The notes below the pieces were generated by a model. The model saw only the letters and a program-made list of their open reading frames with translations. It had not been told where the DNA came from and searched no databases. Positions 7,591-16,605 of a stretch of DNA of 35,939 nt are shown piece after piece; position 1 is the first letter of the stretch; every line of letters begins with the position of its first letter. The position numbers and the translations under genes were made by a program. The DNA is taken from assembly GCA_964058805.1 (NCBI GenBank), contig CAXKVV010000909.1, forward strand, positions 1 through 35,939. The letters are read 5' to 3'. The DNA comes from Schoenoplectus triqueter. Lineage: Eukaryota; Streptophyta; Magnoliopsida; Poales; Cyperaceae.

Positions 7591-9765
7591 TAATTTCTAA
7601 AGATTTGTGAGTGCTTCAATAAGCGTGCAAAGGAAATTCTCTCAGTCTCCATCTTCCCGATGCCTCAAGATTTGTGCTGGATGGTGTTCCCGGCGACCGG
7701 AGCACTCTTTTTCCGATCGGATCAGCGACTTAGCATCGTCTCACTTCGGTGAGCCTCTCTGTAGTTCTTGATTGGAGATCCATACGGTGACAGGCTTCAC
7801 ACAGCAATGCCAACTGATGTGTCAGTTGCAACCGGTACCGAAATGCCTTCTTGATCGAATTTAACAGAGTTGATTGACATTCTTGATAATTGTAAGGCCA
7901 GTAAGCATCGCCTTGATGCATAGATATGATCTGGAGTAGACTTAGGGCTTCTGCTTCGTTCTTGATAACACTGAGGCTCTCCATTGCTTAGCAAAGCACG
8001 GTACCGACTGGTACCGACCCCAATTGATACAAGTCATGATCTTCTATCAACTCTTCTTGCTCAATTAATACTTCTCAGGCCTAGAGGCGCACCCAGACAA
8101 GTCTAGGGCCAATGGCTCGCTGAGTTTGTGACGGTATTGATCAATTCACTTCGGCGATGAAGATGGAACAGTAATTTCATCACAAATTTTATTATTATTG
8201 ATTAATCCAGGCCTAAAGGCTCGCCAAACACTTTGTGTTTGGGCCAGTGGCTCACTGGATGCTAGTCTTATAATTAATCTAGTATTCAATCATGGCTCAA
8301 TTAACAGAAATGGTGAAATAGAAAGAAAATAAGAAAATTGCTAAACAAGAAGCAACAAGAATGAAGAAAGCAATTCAATTAACTGTTTGAAAACATGAAT
8401 TGAATGTATAGGCTTAGTCTCATATGAAGAGATATCAAGAGATATCAACTGAGTTGAAAAGCATAACTCAATTACCTTTTATCCGAATAGAATATGCTAA
8501 TTGACTTGCTAATCTCCCTTATCTCTTTCTCTCTTTACAATAGCTAATCACTGGTGTATTATTTTCTCTCTCTACTAATGGGTGTATGGATGGGTATGTG
8601 TTTTTTTTTTACTGTTGCTGGTTCTCAGCTTATATAGACTAATTCGGCCAATTTTGGTTAATTGTGATTGGTTAATCATCTTTAGGTCGGATTGCCAACT
8701 TGGATGAATCCCTACCCTCCATTTTACTTCAATTGACGACTGAGATGCAGTAGTGCTTGTTTCTAATCTCTTCTGACAAGTTAGTTTTTTTTTTCTGTTA
8801 TGGCTTGACTGTGCCGCAGCCATCTTAACTCCAATTGAGCACGTGTTTCAATGGGTGAGCAGGCCCTCTTATCGTATTTAAATGTCTCTACACCGTAGCT
8901 AGCATCTTCTCTCTCTTGATTTCACTGAATCTCACCCATTTCAAAACCGAGTTTCTATTCCGCTTTTCCTTTTGATCAATTCCAGATCTTTCTACTCAAC
9001 CGCTCTGCTAATCCACCTCCATTAGTGTCGCCTCATCTCAGAGATGCCACTTAGTAATGCAATTTGATCCCTAAAGCATCAATTGCACCTATCTCTTCGT
9101 TACTGCTTTTGGCAATTTCCGATCTTTGAACCCTCTTTTGACTCAATTGCTCCATAATCATTTATCAATCGGCGTCGCCTTAGCACAAGGAAGCTATTCC
9201 AGTGCTTAATTTGGAGTTTGAAGCATTCAATTACATTCAATAGAAGTGCGCTTGTACTGTTTCAGCTTGAATTGAGGTGAATTTACTGCTTAATTTCCTT
9301 TCCATCACTAACTCCTTGTTCTAATCTCTCTAATCAATTCATTAATGCGTGTCAACTATTTCTGAAGCTTCCACGATGGTGAGACGCCATGGGAAGAGGC
9401 AGGCTTGCACGCGCGAAGAGAAGAAGGAGAAGAGGGAGCGGGGTGAGTGCTCAACCAGGATAGGTGGACTTAGTCTCCATGCGCCAAAACGCAGAAGAGG
9501 AGAAGAGCAGAGGGTTGAAACATCTAGACCAGGTTCACCCTCCTTTTTTTCTTTGTTTAAATTCAACCGTATCGATCTGAATAGGTGAATTGAATGGGTT
9601 TGGTTCACAGCTTTAGTTCATGTGCCTGCTCACATTGCTCTGACCGTTGGGTCCCACTCATAAGGTTTAGTGATTGATTAGCAGTTGATTAGGGTTAATA
9701 CGCTGAGGTGGCTCTGCCTGATTGGTTATTTATCTGATGAACAATTATTTAACACTAATGGTCTG
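7590..9765. other. intergenic region without recognisable gene
   Basis: No long frame or recognisable domain is present. Overlapping opposite-strand frames of 79 and 88 codons at 9342-9608 are low-complexity and unlike any family I know. A diverged duplication with core CAGGCCTAGAGGC / CAGGCCTAAAGGC lies at 8078 and 8209, about 131 bp apart, each continuing to a GGCCARTGGCTC block. Pyrimidine-rich stretches occur near 8520-8570 and 8890-9010. Confidence 0.5.
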
Positions 9766-9769
9766 TTAA

Positions 9770-10440
9770 TGACTGGATGATGTGGGCTTGTCCAGTAATG
9801 CCATGTGTATCACCTTGTGCTGATTTGTACCAATCCAATGGAGCCACCTGTAATCCCTGTGTATACTATGCGATGACATGGCACCAGTTAATGCATGACA
9901 CGTGGCACTAAGTGGGGCCCACTTGTCAGTCATCTTATGGCATGGTGGGGCCCACATGGCTGAGGTGGACCAATGGAGAAATGCCATGTGGCATCTAGCT
10001 GTTGAGGTGGCTCACTCTGTGTGCTGCCATTTGGCATACCTCTTGCTGGTGTGGATCACTCACAGATGGCCATGTGGCTAAAATGGTGATGTGGTCTGTG
10101 ATGTGGACCAATGATATGCAGCCACATTGCTCTGTCTGGTCTGACTGGGTGAGAGGGTATTCTGCCATGTGTCACGAGTTGAGTGAGGTGGACCAACAAG
10201 GGAAGGCCACATGGCATTGAGTTGTTGAGGTGGTCTTATAGCATGCTGCCATCTGTCTAGCTGTTGTATGAGGTGGCTGCTGATGTGGATCAATAGCTGA
10301 CTGCCATGTGGCATAGGTGGGGCCCACTTGTCAGGTCTGTAGGGGTGTGGGGCCCACATGGCTGAGGTGTACCAATGGGGTGCTGACACGTGGCATGAGG
10401 TGGCCCAATGAGGTGCTGACACGTGTCACACCCTCTCTCT
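9770..10440. repeat. degenerate repeat field of CCATGTGGCA / GAGGTGG / GTGGGGCCCACTTGTCAG motifs
   Basis: Short modules recur in loose order: ATGCCATGTGGCAT-like, GAGGTGGACCAAT-like, and GTGGGGCCCACTTGTCAG. The last occurs at 9912 and 10317, each followed by TGGGGCCCACATGGCTGAGG, giving a clear duplication about 405 bp apart. G-box cores ACACGTGGC occur near 9900 and 10386, and a perfect 12-bp palindrome TGACACGTGTCA lies at 10417-10428. It is non-coding and probably an old, scrambled transposon-derived repeat. Confidence 0.6.
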
Positions 10441-10856
10441 TCTCTGATTCGGTATAGGTGTGCTTAGGATCCCCAGTTTGCACCCAGATGTGTCTCTGTC
10501 CCCAGATTGCACCCAGATGAACCCTTGATTGAATCTCAGCCTTTGATCAGTCTATTTATTCTGCCTTTATTTTCTCTGAATTTATTCTGATAGCTCCACT
10601 TATCCAAAAATTATGAAAATTTCACCAAAAATCCCTAAATTCATGATGATCATCCCTGTAATTTTTAATTCCATTTTTGCCCTTGCTTCTCTGGATTAAA
10701 AATTCTTTTATCTATAAAACCCTATTATTCTCTCTGAATTAATCCCTGATCTCAATTGTAGCTCCGTGTCTCTGCCAATTATCTCTCTCTTGCAGAAACC
10801 ACCCTAACTAAATACCAATTAGACTTATATTGATATTCATTAGGGCTTGATTTGAT
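10440..10856. other. intergenic region, nothing recognised
   Basis: A/T- and pyrimidine-rich DNA with a small repeat of CCCAGTTTGCACCCAGATG / CCCAGATTGCACCCAGATG near 10470-10520. No reading frame or RNA gene is seen. Confidence 0.5.
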
Positions 10857-11075
10857 CAAATGCTGACTACTTATCAGCAATTAATACAAATCTAGACTTG
10901 ATCAGGTGGTTGCTCCCAGCTTTGGCACCTGATCAGTCTTGTGAAATTGGCTTTCAATCCCTTAACATGAGGGTGACTTGGTCAAATGACTGACTACTTA
11001 TCAGTAATTGACACAAATCAAAGCATGGTTAGGTGGTTGCTCGCAGCTTTGGCACCAGGTCAGCCTTGAAAGCAA
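10857..11075. repeat. diverged tandem duplication of about 80 bp, one copy with a 10-bp hairpin
   Basis: CTGACTACTTATCAGCAATT at about 10863 and its relative at about 10990 both continue to a GGTGGTTGCTCSCAGCTTTGG block; the copies are about 127 bp apart. In the first copy TGATCAGGTG (10899-10908) and CACCTGATCA (10926-10935) form perfect 10-bp arms around a 17-nt loop. The second copy has lost most of the pairing. Confidence 0.65.
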
Positions 11076-11350
11076 AATCACATTTGAAATTTCTCATGAC
11101 TAGTTGCATCAAAATGCTAGCTTGGCATTGACATCATTTCATGTAGCATAGGGATTATACTGCTTCAGCTCCTTTCTAGGGTTAGCTTCAAAGGCAGATT
11201 TCTAGGGTTCAATTCTGACCCCCCCCTCAATAGGTCACTGAGGTGTGGGGCCCACCTGTAAGTGAAAATGGTCACATGGTGACTCATCAAACAGGCTATG
11301 TTGTTAGATTCATCTACAAGGGACTGCCAGGTGGGTCCCGCTTGTCAGAG

Positions 11351-11420
11351 AAAATGTAATCAAATGGCTGACCCATCAAGAGATTTTCTCTCTCCTAAAT
11401 CTCCCGAGGGTCAGCCACCT
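11351..11420 (-). ncRNA. candidate polymerase III small RNA, copy A
   Basis: Predicted from context, about 70 nt. Counting about 30 nt from the start of TATAAATA (minus, 11451) places the 5' end near 11420. The RNA would open with a hairpin: TGGCTGACCC (11417-11408) pairs with GGGTCAGCCA (11374-11365), and an inner 7-bp stem GAGATTT/AAATCTC (11403-11397 with 11386-11380) encloses a GGAGAGAG loop. The 3' tail TGATTACA runs into TTTT at 11354-11351, a minimal Pol III stop. I match it to no known RNA: it is not U6, U3, 7SL or a tRNA by inspection. The promoter, stem and T-run positions are seen; transcription is inferred. Confidence 0.35.
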
Positions 11421-11443
11421 CGAATGAGTAGGAGGTGGTGGGG

Positions 11444-11486
11444 TATTTATATCCTCGTCATTCACCCTATTATTTCATTGTGGGAT
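11444..11486 (-). promoter_or_regulatory. USE-like element and TATA box, copy A (Pol III-type spacing)
   Basis: On the minus strand ATCCCACAATG (11486-11476) matches 9 of 11 bases of the plant snRNA upstream sequence element RTCCCACATCG. It is followed after exactly 24 bp by TATAAATA (11451-11444). In plants, spacings near 23-26 bp are associated with Pol III (U6, U3) and 33-34 bp with Pol II snRNA genes. Confidence 0.45.
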
Positions 11487-11594
11487 TAATGCTTAACCTC
11501 TGTTCCGGGTTGGTTAGCTTTCTTAACAAAATAGGCTAGGTCCATGTCATTGGAGCTGCTCATGAGGGACTGCCATGTGGGTCCCACTTGTCAG

Positions 11595-11666
11595 AAAAGA
11601 TATAATCACATGGTGACACCCAAGAGGTCTCCTCTCTCCCTCGATCTTCTTGGGTGTCACTCATGC
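11595..11666 (-). ncRNA. candidate polymerase III small RNA, copy B
   Basis: Same layout as copy A, 246 bp away, about 72 nt. The predicted 5' end is near 11666, a few bases before a perfect 13-bp stem: GTGACACCCAAGA (11660-11648) pairs with TCTTGGGTGTCAC (11625-11613). The 22-nt loop contains GGGAGAGAGGAG. The tail TGATTATAT runs into TTTT at 11598-11595. Stem sequence differs from copy A while pairing is kept, and the purine-rich loop and tail are shared. The identity of the RNA is unknown. It could instead be a foldback within a transposon-derived repeat. Confidence 0.35.
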
Positions 11667-11689
11667 TGAGTGGATAGAGAATAGCGGGG

Positions 11690-11732
11690 TATTTATACTC
11701 TTCACTTTGCGCTTAGCATTCCATTGTGGGAC
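11690..11732 (-). promoter_or_regulatory. USE-like element and TATA box, copy B (Pol III-type spacing)
   Basis: On the minus strand GTCCCACAATG (11732-11722; 9 of 11 to RTCCCACATCG) is followed after exactly 24 bp by TATAAATA (11697-11690). The 24 bp between the boxes are unlike those of copy A, yet the length is unchanged. A GGCCCA about 45 bp upstream fits the RGCCCR element of monocot snRNA promoters, but a match that short can occur by chance and copy A lacks it. Confidence 0.45.
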
Positions 11733-11884
11733 TAATGGATTTGTTCCGGGGTTATGCAGCGACCTTTCCTGATCAGTGGGCCACCTTTCTACTGCTCCCT
11801 CTCTTCTTCCCCTTTCTTATGATTTATTATCAATTTATTTCATTTATTCATCTATTCATCCTTGAAATTTTTCAAGGGTAAACA

Positions 11885-14800
11885 GGGTCCCGTTTTCATG
11901 TTTTGCGCGCCCGGACTTATTTTCGGCGGAACCGAGGGCGTCGGGTCCCGTTTTCATGTTTTGCGCGCCCTGACTCGTTTTCGGCGGTACCGTGGGCGTC
12001 GGGTCTCGTTTCCATGATTTGCGCGCCGGACTCGTTTTCGACGGTACCGAGGGCCTCGGATCTCGTTTCCAAGTTTTGCGCGCTCGGACTCGTTTTCGGC
12101 GGTACCGAGGGCGTCGTGTCTCGTTTTCTCCTTTTGCGCGTCCGGACTAGTTTTCAGTGGTAACGAGGGCGTCGGGTCGCGTTTTCATGTTTTGCGCGCC
12201 CGGACTCATTTTAGGCGGTACCGAGGGCGTCGGTTCCCTTTTTAATGTTTTGCGCGCCCGGACTCGTTTTCGGCGGTCTCGAAGGTGTTAGGTCCCGTTT
12301 TCGGCGGTACGGACTGTGTCGTGTCACATTTTCTAGTTTTGCGCGCCCGAACTCATTTTTGGCGGTACCGAGGGCGTCGGGTCCTGTTTTCATGTTTTGC
12401 GCGCCCGGACTCGTTTTCGGAGATACCGAGGGCGTCGGGTCCCGTTTTCATGTTTTGCGCCCTCGGACTCGTTTTCGGCGGTACTGAGGGCGTCGGGTCC
12501 CGTTTTCATGTTTTGCGCGCCCGGACTCATTTTCGGCGGTACCGAGGGCGTCGGATCCCGTTTTCATGTTTTGCGCGCCCGGACTCATTATCGGCGGTAC
12601 CGAGGGCGTCGGGTCCTGTTTTCATGTTTTGCGCGGCCGGACTCATTTTCGGCGGTAACGAGGGCGTCGGGTCCCGTTTTCATGTTTTGCGCGCCCGGAC
12701 TCATTTTCGGCGGTACCGAGGGCGTCGGGTCCCGTTGTCATGTTTTGCGCGCCCGGACTCATTTTCGGCGGTACCGAGGGCGTCGGGTCCCGTTTTCATG
12801 TTTTGCGCGCCCGGACTCATTTTCGGCGGTACCGAGGGCGTCGGGTCCCGTTTTCATGTTTTGCGCGCCCGGACTCATTTTCGGCGGAACCGAGGGCGTC
12901 GGGTCCCGTTTTCTTGTTTTACGCGCCCGGACTCGTTTTCGGCGGTACCGAGGGCGTCGGGTCTCGTTTCCATGATTTGCGCGCCGGACTCATTTTCGAC
13001 GGTACCGAGGGCCTCGGATCCAGTTTCCAAGTTTTGCGCGCTCGGACTCGTTTTCGGCAGTACCGTGGGCGTCGTGTCTCGTTTTCTTCTTTTGCGCGTC
13101 CGGACTAGTTTTCAGTGGTGACGAGGGCGTCGGGTCGCGTTTTCATGTTTTGCGCGCCCGGACTCGTTTTCGGCGGTACCGAGGGCGTCGGTTCCCGTTT
13201 TAATGTTTTGCGCGTCCGGACTCGTTTTCGGCGGTTTCGAAGGTGTTAGGTCCCGTTTTCGGCGGTACGGAGTGTGTCGTGTCACATTTTCTAGTTTTGC
13301 GCGCCCGAACTCATTTTTGGCGGTACCGAGGGCGTCGGGTCCTGTTTTCATGTTTTGCGCGCCCGGACTCGTTTTCGGCGATACCGAGGGCGTCGGGTCC
13401 CGTTTTCATGTTTTGCGCCCACGGACTCGTATTCGGCGGTACCGAGGGCGTCGGGTCCCGTTTTCATGTTTTGCGCGCCCGGACTCCTTTTCGGCGGTAC
13501 CGAGGGCGTCGGGTCCCGTTTTCATGTTTTGCGCGCCCGAACTCATTATCGGCGGTACCGAGGGCGTCGGGTCCCGTTTTCATGTTTTGCGCGCCCGGAC
13601 TCGTTTTCGCCGGTACCGAGGGCGTCCGTTCCCGTTTTAATGTTTTGCGCGCCCGGACTCGTTTTCGGCGCTACCAAGGGCGTCAGGTCCCGTTTTCATG
13701 TTTTGCGCGCCCGGACTCGTTTTCGGCTGTACCGAGGGCGTCGAGTCCCGTTTTCTCGTTTTGCGCGCCCGGACTCGTTTTCGGCGGTCTCGAAGGCGTC
13801 GGGTCTCGTTTTCGGCGGTACCGAGGGCGTCGTGTCTGATTTTCATGTTTTGCGCGCCCGGACTTGTTATCGGCGGTACCGAGGGCGTCGGGCCTCGTTT
13901 TCATGTTTTGGGCTTCCGGACTCGTTTTCGGCGGTACCGAGCTCGTCGGGATTCCGTTTGCATGTTTTGCGCGCCCGGACTCGTTTTCGGCGGTACCGAG
14001 GGCGTCGGGTCTCGTTTCCATGATTTGCGCGCCAAGACTCGTTTTCGACGGAACCGAGGGTCTCGGATCCAATTTCCAAGTTTTGCGCGCCCGGACTCGT
14101 TTTCGGCGGTACCGAGGGCGTCGTGTCTCGTTTTCTTCTTTTGCGCCCCCGGACTTGTTTTCGGCGGTAACGAGGGCGTCGGGTCGCGTTTTCATGTTTT
14201 GCGCGCCCGGACTCATTTTCGGCGGTACCGAGGGCGTCGGTTCCCGTTTTAATGTTTTGCACGCCCGGACTCGTTTTCGGCGGTCTCGAAGGCGTCAGGT
14301 CCCGTTTTCGGCGGTACCGACGGCGTCGTGTCGCATTTTGTTGTTTTGCGCGCCCGAACTCATTTTCGGGGGTACCGAGGGCGTCGGGTCCTGTTTTCAT
14401 GTTTTGCGCGCCCGGACTCATTTTCGGCGGTACCGAGGGCGTCGGGTCCTGTTTTCATGTTTTGCGCGCCCGGACTCATTTTCGGCGGTAACGAGGGAGT
14501 GGGGTTCCGTTTTCATGTTTTGCGCGCCCGGACTCATTTTCGGCGGTACCGAGGGCGTCGGGTCCCGTTGTCATGTTTTGCGCGCCCGGACTCATTTTCG
14601 GCGGTACCGAGGGCGTCGGGTCCCGTTTTCATGTTTTGCGCGCCCGGACTCATTTTCGGCGGTACCGAGGGCGTCGGGTCCCGTTCCCATGTTTTGTGCG
14701 CCCGAACTTATTTTCTGTGGTACCGAGGGCGTCGGGTCCCGTTTTCATGTTCTACGCGCCCGGACTCATTTTCGGCGGTACCGAGGGCGTCAGGTCCCGT

Positions 14801-15383
14801 TTTCATGTTTTGCGCGCCCGGACTCGTTTTCGGCGCTACCGAGGGCGTCGGGTCCCGTTTTCACGTTTTGCGCGCCCGAACTCGTTTTCGGCGATACCGA
14901 GGGCGACGGGTCCCGTTTTCACGTTTTGCGCGCCCGGACTCATTTCCGGCTGTCTCGAAGGCGTCGGGTCTCGTTTTCGGCGGTACCGAGGGCGTCGTGT
15001 CTGATTTTCATGTTTTGCGCGCCCGAACTCGTTTTCGGCAGTACCGAGGGCGTCGGTTCCTGTTTTATTGTTTTGCGCGCCCGGACTCGTTTGCGGCGGT
15101 CTCGAAGGCGTCAGGTTCCGTTTTCGGCGGTACCGTGGGCGTCGTGTCGCATTTTGTTGTTTTGCGCGCCCGAACTCATTTTCGGGGGTACCGAGGGCGT
15201 CGGGTCCCGTTTTCATGTTTTGCGCGCCCGGACTCATTTTCGGCGGTACCGAGGGCGTCGGGTCCCGTTTACATGTTTTGCGCGCCCGAACTCATTTTCG
15301 GCGGTACCGAGGGCGTCGGGTCCCGTTTTCATGTTTTGCGCGCCCGGACTCATTTTCGGCGGAACCTAGGGCGTCGGGTCCCG
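11885..15383 (+). repeat. satellite block duplication 1, left copy (3.5 kb)
   Basis: Matches 19796-23290 at an offset of 7911 falling to 7907 after small deletions. Private variants such as CCCTGACTCG (11971 and 19882) and ACCTAGGGCGTCG (15364 and 23271) are shared. Corresponding 501-codon frames (13864-15369 and 21771-23276) differ at only about seven residues, so identity is about 99% or more. The match starts at the very first satellite base and ends where monomer types change at about 15383. Confidence 0.85.
12269..12299 (+). repeat. 31-bp short monomer (type example; roughly three dozen in the array)
   Basis: The monomer lacks 27 bp, from after the first CGTTTTC (before ATG) to the second CGTTTTC (before GGC). 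Three sequence classes recur: GGTCTCGAAGGTGTTAGG, GGTCTCGAAGGCGTCAGG and GGTCTCGAAGGCGTCGGG. Each is usually followed by its own characteristic next monomer. Confidence 0.85.
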
Positions 15384-15659
15384 GTTTCATGTTTTGCGCC
15401 CTCGGACTCGTTTTCGGCGGTACCGAGGGCGTCGGGTCCCGTTTTCATGTTTTGCGCGCCCGGACTCATTTTCGACGGTACCGAGGGCGTCGGGTCCTGT
15501 TTTCATGTTTTGCGCGCCCGGACTCGTTTTCGCCGGTACCGAGGGCGTCCGTTCCCGTTTTCATGTTTTGCGCGCCCGGACTCGTTTTCGGCGCTACCAA
15601 GGGCGTCGGGTCTCGTTTTCATGTTTTGCGCGCCCGGACTCGTTTTCGGCAGTACCGAG

Positions 15660-16605
15660 GGCGTCGAGTCCCGTTTTCACGTTTTGCGCGCCCGGACTCG
15701 TTTTCGGCGGTCTCGAAGGCGTCGGGTCTCGTTTTCGGCGGTACCGAGGGCGTCGTGTCTGATTTTCATGTTTTGCGCGCCCGGACTTGTTATCGGCGGT
15801 ACCGAGGGCGTCGGGCCTCGTTTTCATGTTTTGGGCTTCCGGACTCGTTTTCGGCTGTACCGAGCTCGTCGGGATTCCGTTTGCATGTTTTGCGCGCCCG
15901 GACTCGTTTTCGGCGGTACCGAGGTCGTCGGGTCTCGTTTCCATGATTTGCGCGCCAAGACTCGTTTTCGACGGAACCGAGGGTCTCGAATCCAATTTCC
16001 AAGTTTTGCGCGCCCGGACTCGTTTTCGGCGGTACCGAGGGCGTCGTGTCTCGTTTTCTTCTTTTGCGCCCCCGGACTAGTTTTCGGCGGTAACGAGGGC
16101 GTCCGGTCGCGTTTTCATTTTTTGCGCGCCCGGACTCGTTTTCGGCGGTACCGAGGGCGTCGGTTCCCGTCTTAATGTTTTGCACGCCCGGACTCGTTTT
16201 CGGCGGTCTCGAAGGTGTCAGGTCCCGTTTTCGGCGGTACCGAGGGCGTCGTGTCGCATTTTGTTGTTTTGCGCGCCCGGACTCATTTTCTGCGGTACCG
16301 AGGGCGTCGGGTACCGTTTTCATGTTTTGCGCGCCCGGACTCATTTTCGGCGGTAACGAGGGCGTCGGGTCCCGTTTTCATGTTTTGCGCGCCCGGACTC
16401 ATTTTCGGCGGTACCGAGGGCGTCGGGTCCCGTTGTCATGTTTTGCGCGCCCGAACTCATTTTCGGCGGTACCGACGGCGTCGGGTCCCGTTTTCATGTT
16501 TTGCGCGCCCGGACTCATTTTCGGCGGTAACGAGGGCGTCGGGTCCCGTTTTCATGTTTTGCGCGCCCGGAATCATTTTCGGCGGTACGGAGGGCGTCGG
16601 GTCCC
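15660..16605 (+). repeat. satellite block duplication 2, left copy (about 0.95 kb)
   Basis: Matches 25225-26169 at offset 9565 (9564 after a 1-nt loss near 25762). Shared private variants include GAGGTCGTCGGG, GTCCGGTCGCGTTTTCATTT, CCCGTCTTAATG and CGAAGGTGTCAGG. Confidence 0.75.

Larger units (their letters stand above)
11245..11760 (-). repeat. tandem duplication with 246-bp period, plus a truncated third copy
   Basis: Landmarks recur exactly 246 bp apart: GGGACTGCC (11320, 11566), GTGGGTCCCRCTTGTCAG (11331, 11577), TATTTATA (11444, 11690) and CATTGTGGGAYTAATG (11476, 11722). A leftmost fragment at 11245-11292 has the GTGGGGCCCACCTGT, AAAATGG and CATCAA parts, then stops where the next copy starts. 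Each full copy holds the promoter and hairpin described separately. Divergence between copies is substantial, so the duplication is not recent. Confidence 0.85.

Noticed and set aside
7833..8018. Three GGTACCGA motifs resembling the satellite core
   Set aside because: Only about 8 bp are shared and there is no wider similarity to the 58-bp monomer; likely coincidence.
9342..9608. Overlapping opposite-strand frames of 79 and 88 codons
   Set aside because: Low-complexity charged composition, no recognisable domain, and full mutual overlap; probably chance.
11444..11697. Plus-strand TATTTATA boxes driving transcription into the satellite
   Set aside because: The better consensus (TATAAATA) and the USE-like partner are on the minus strand, pointing away from the array.
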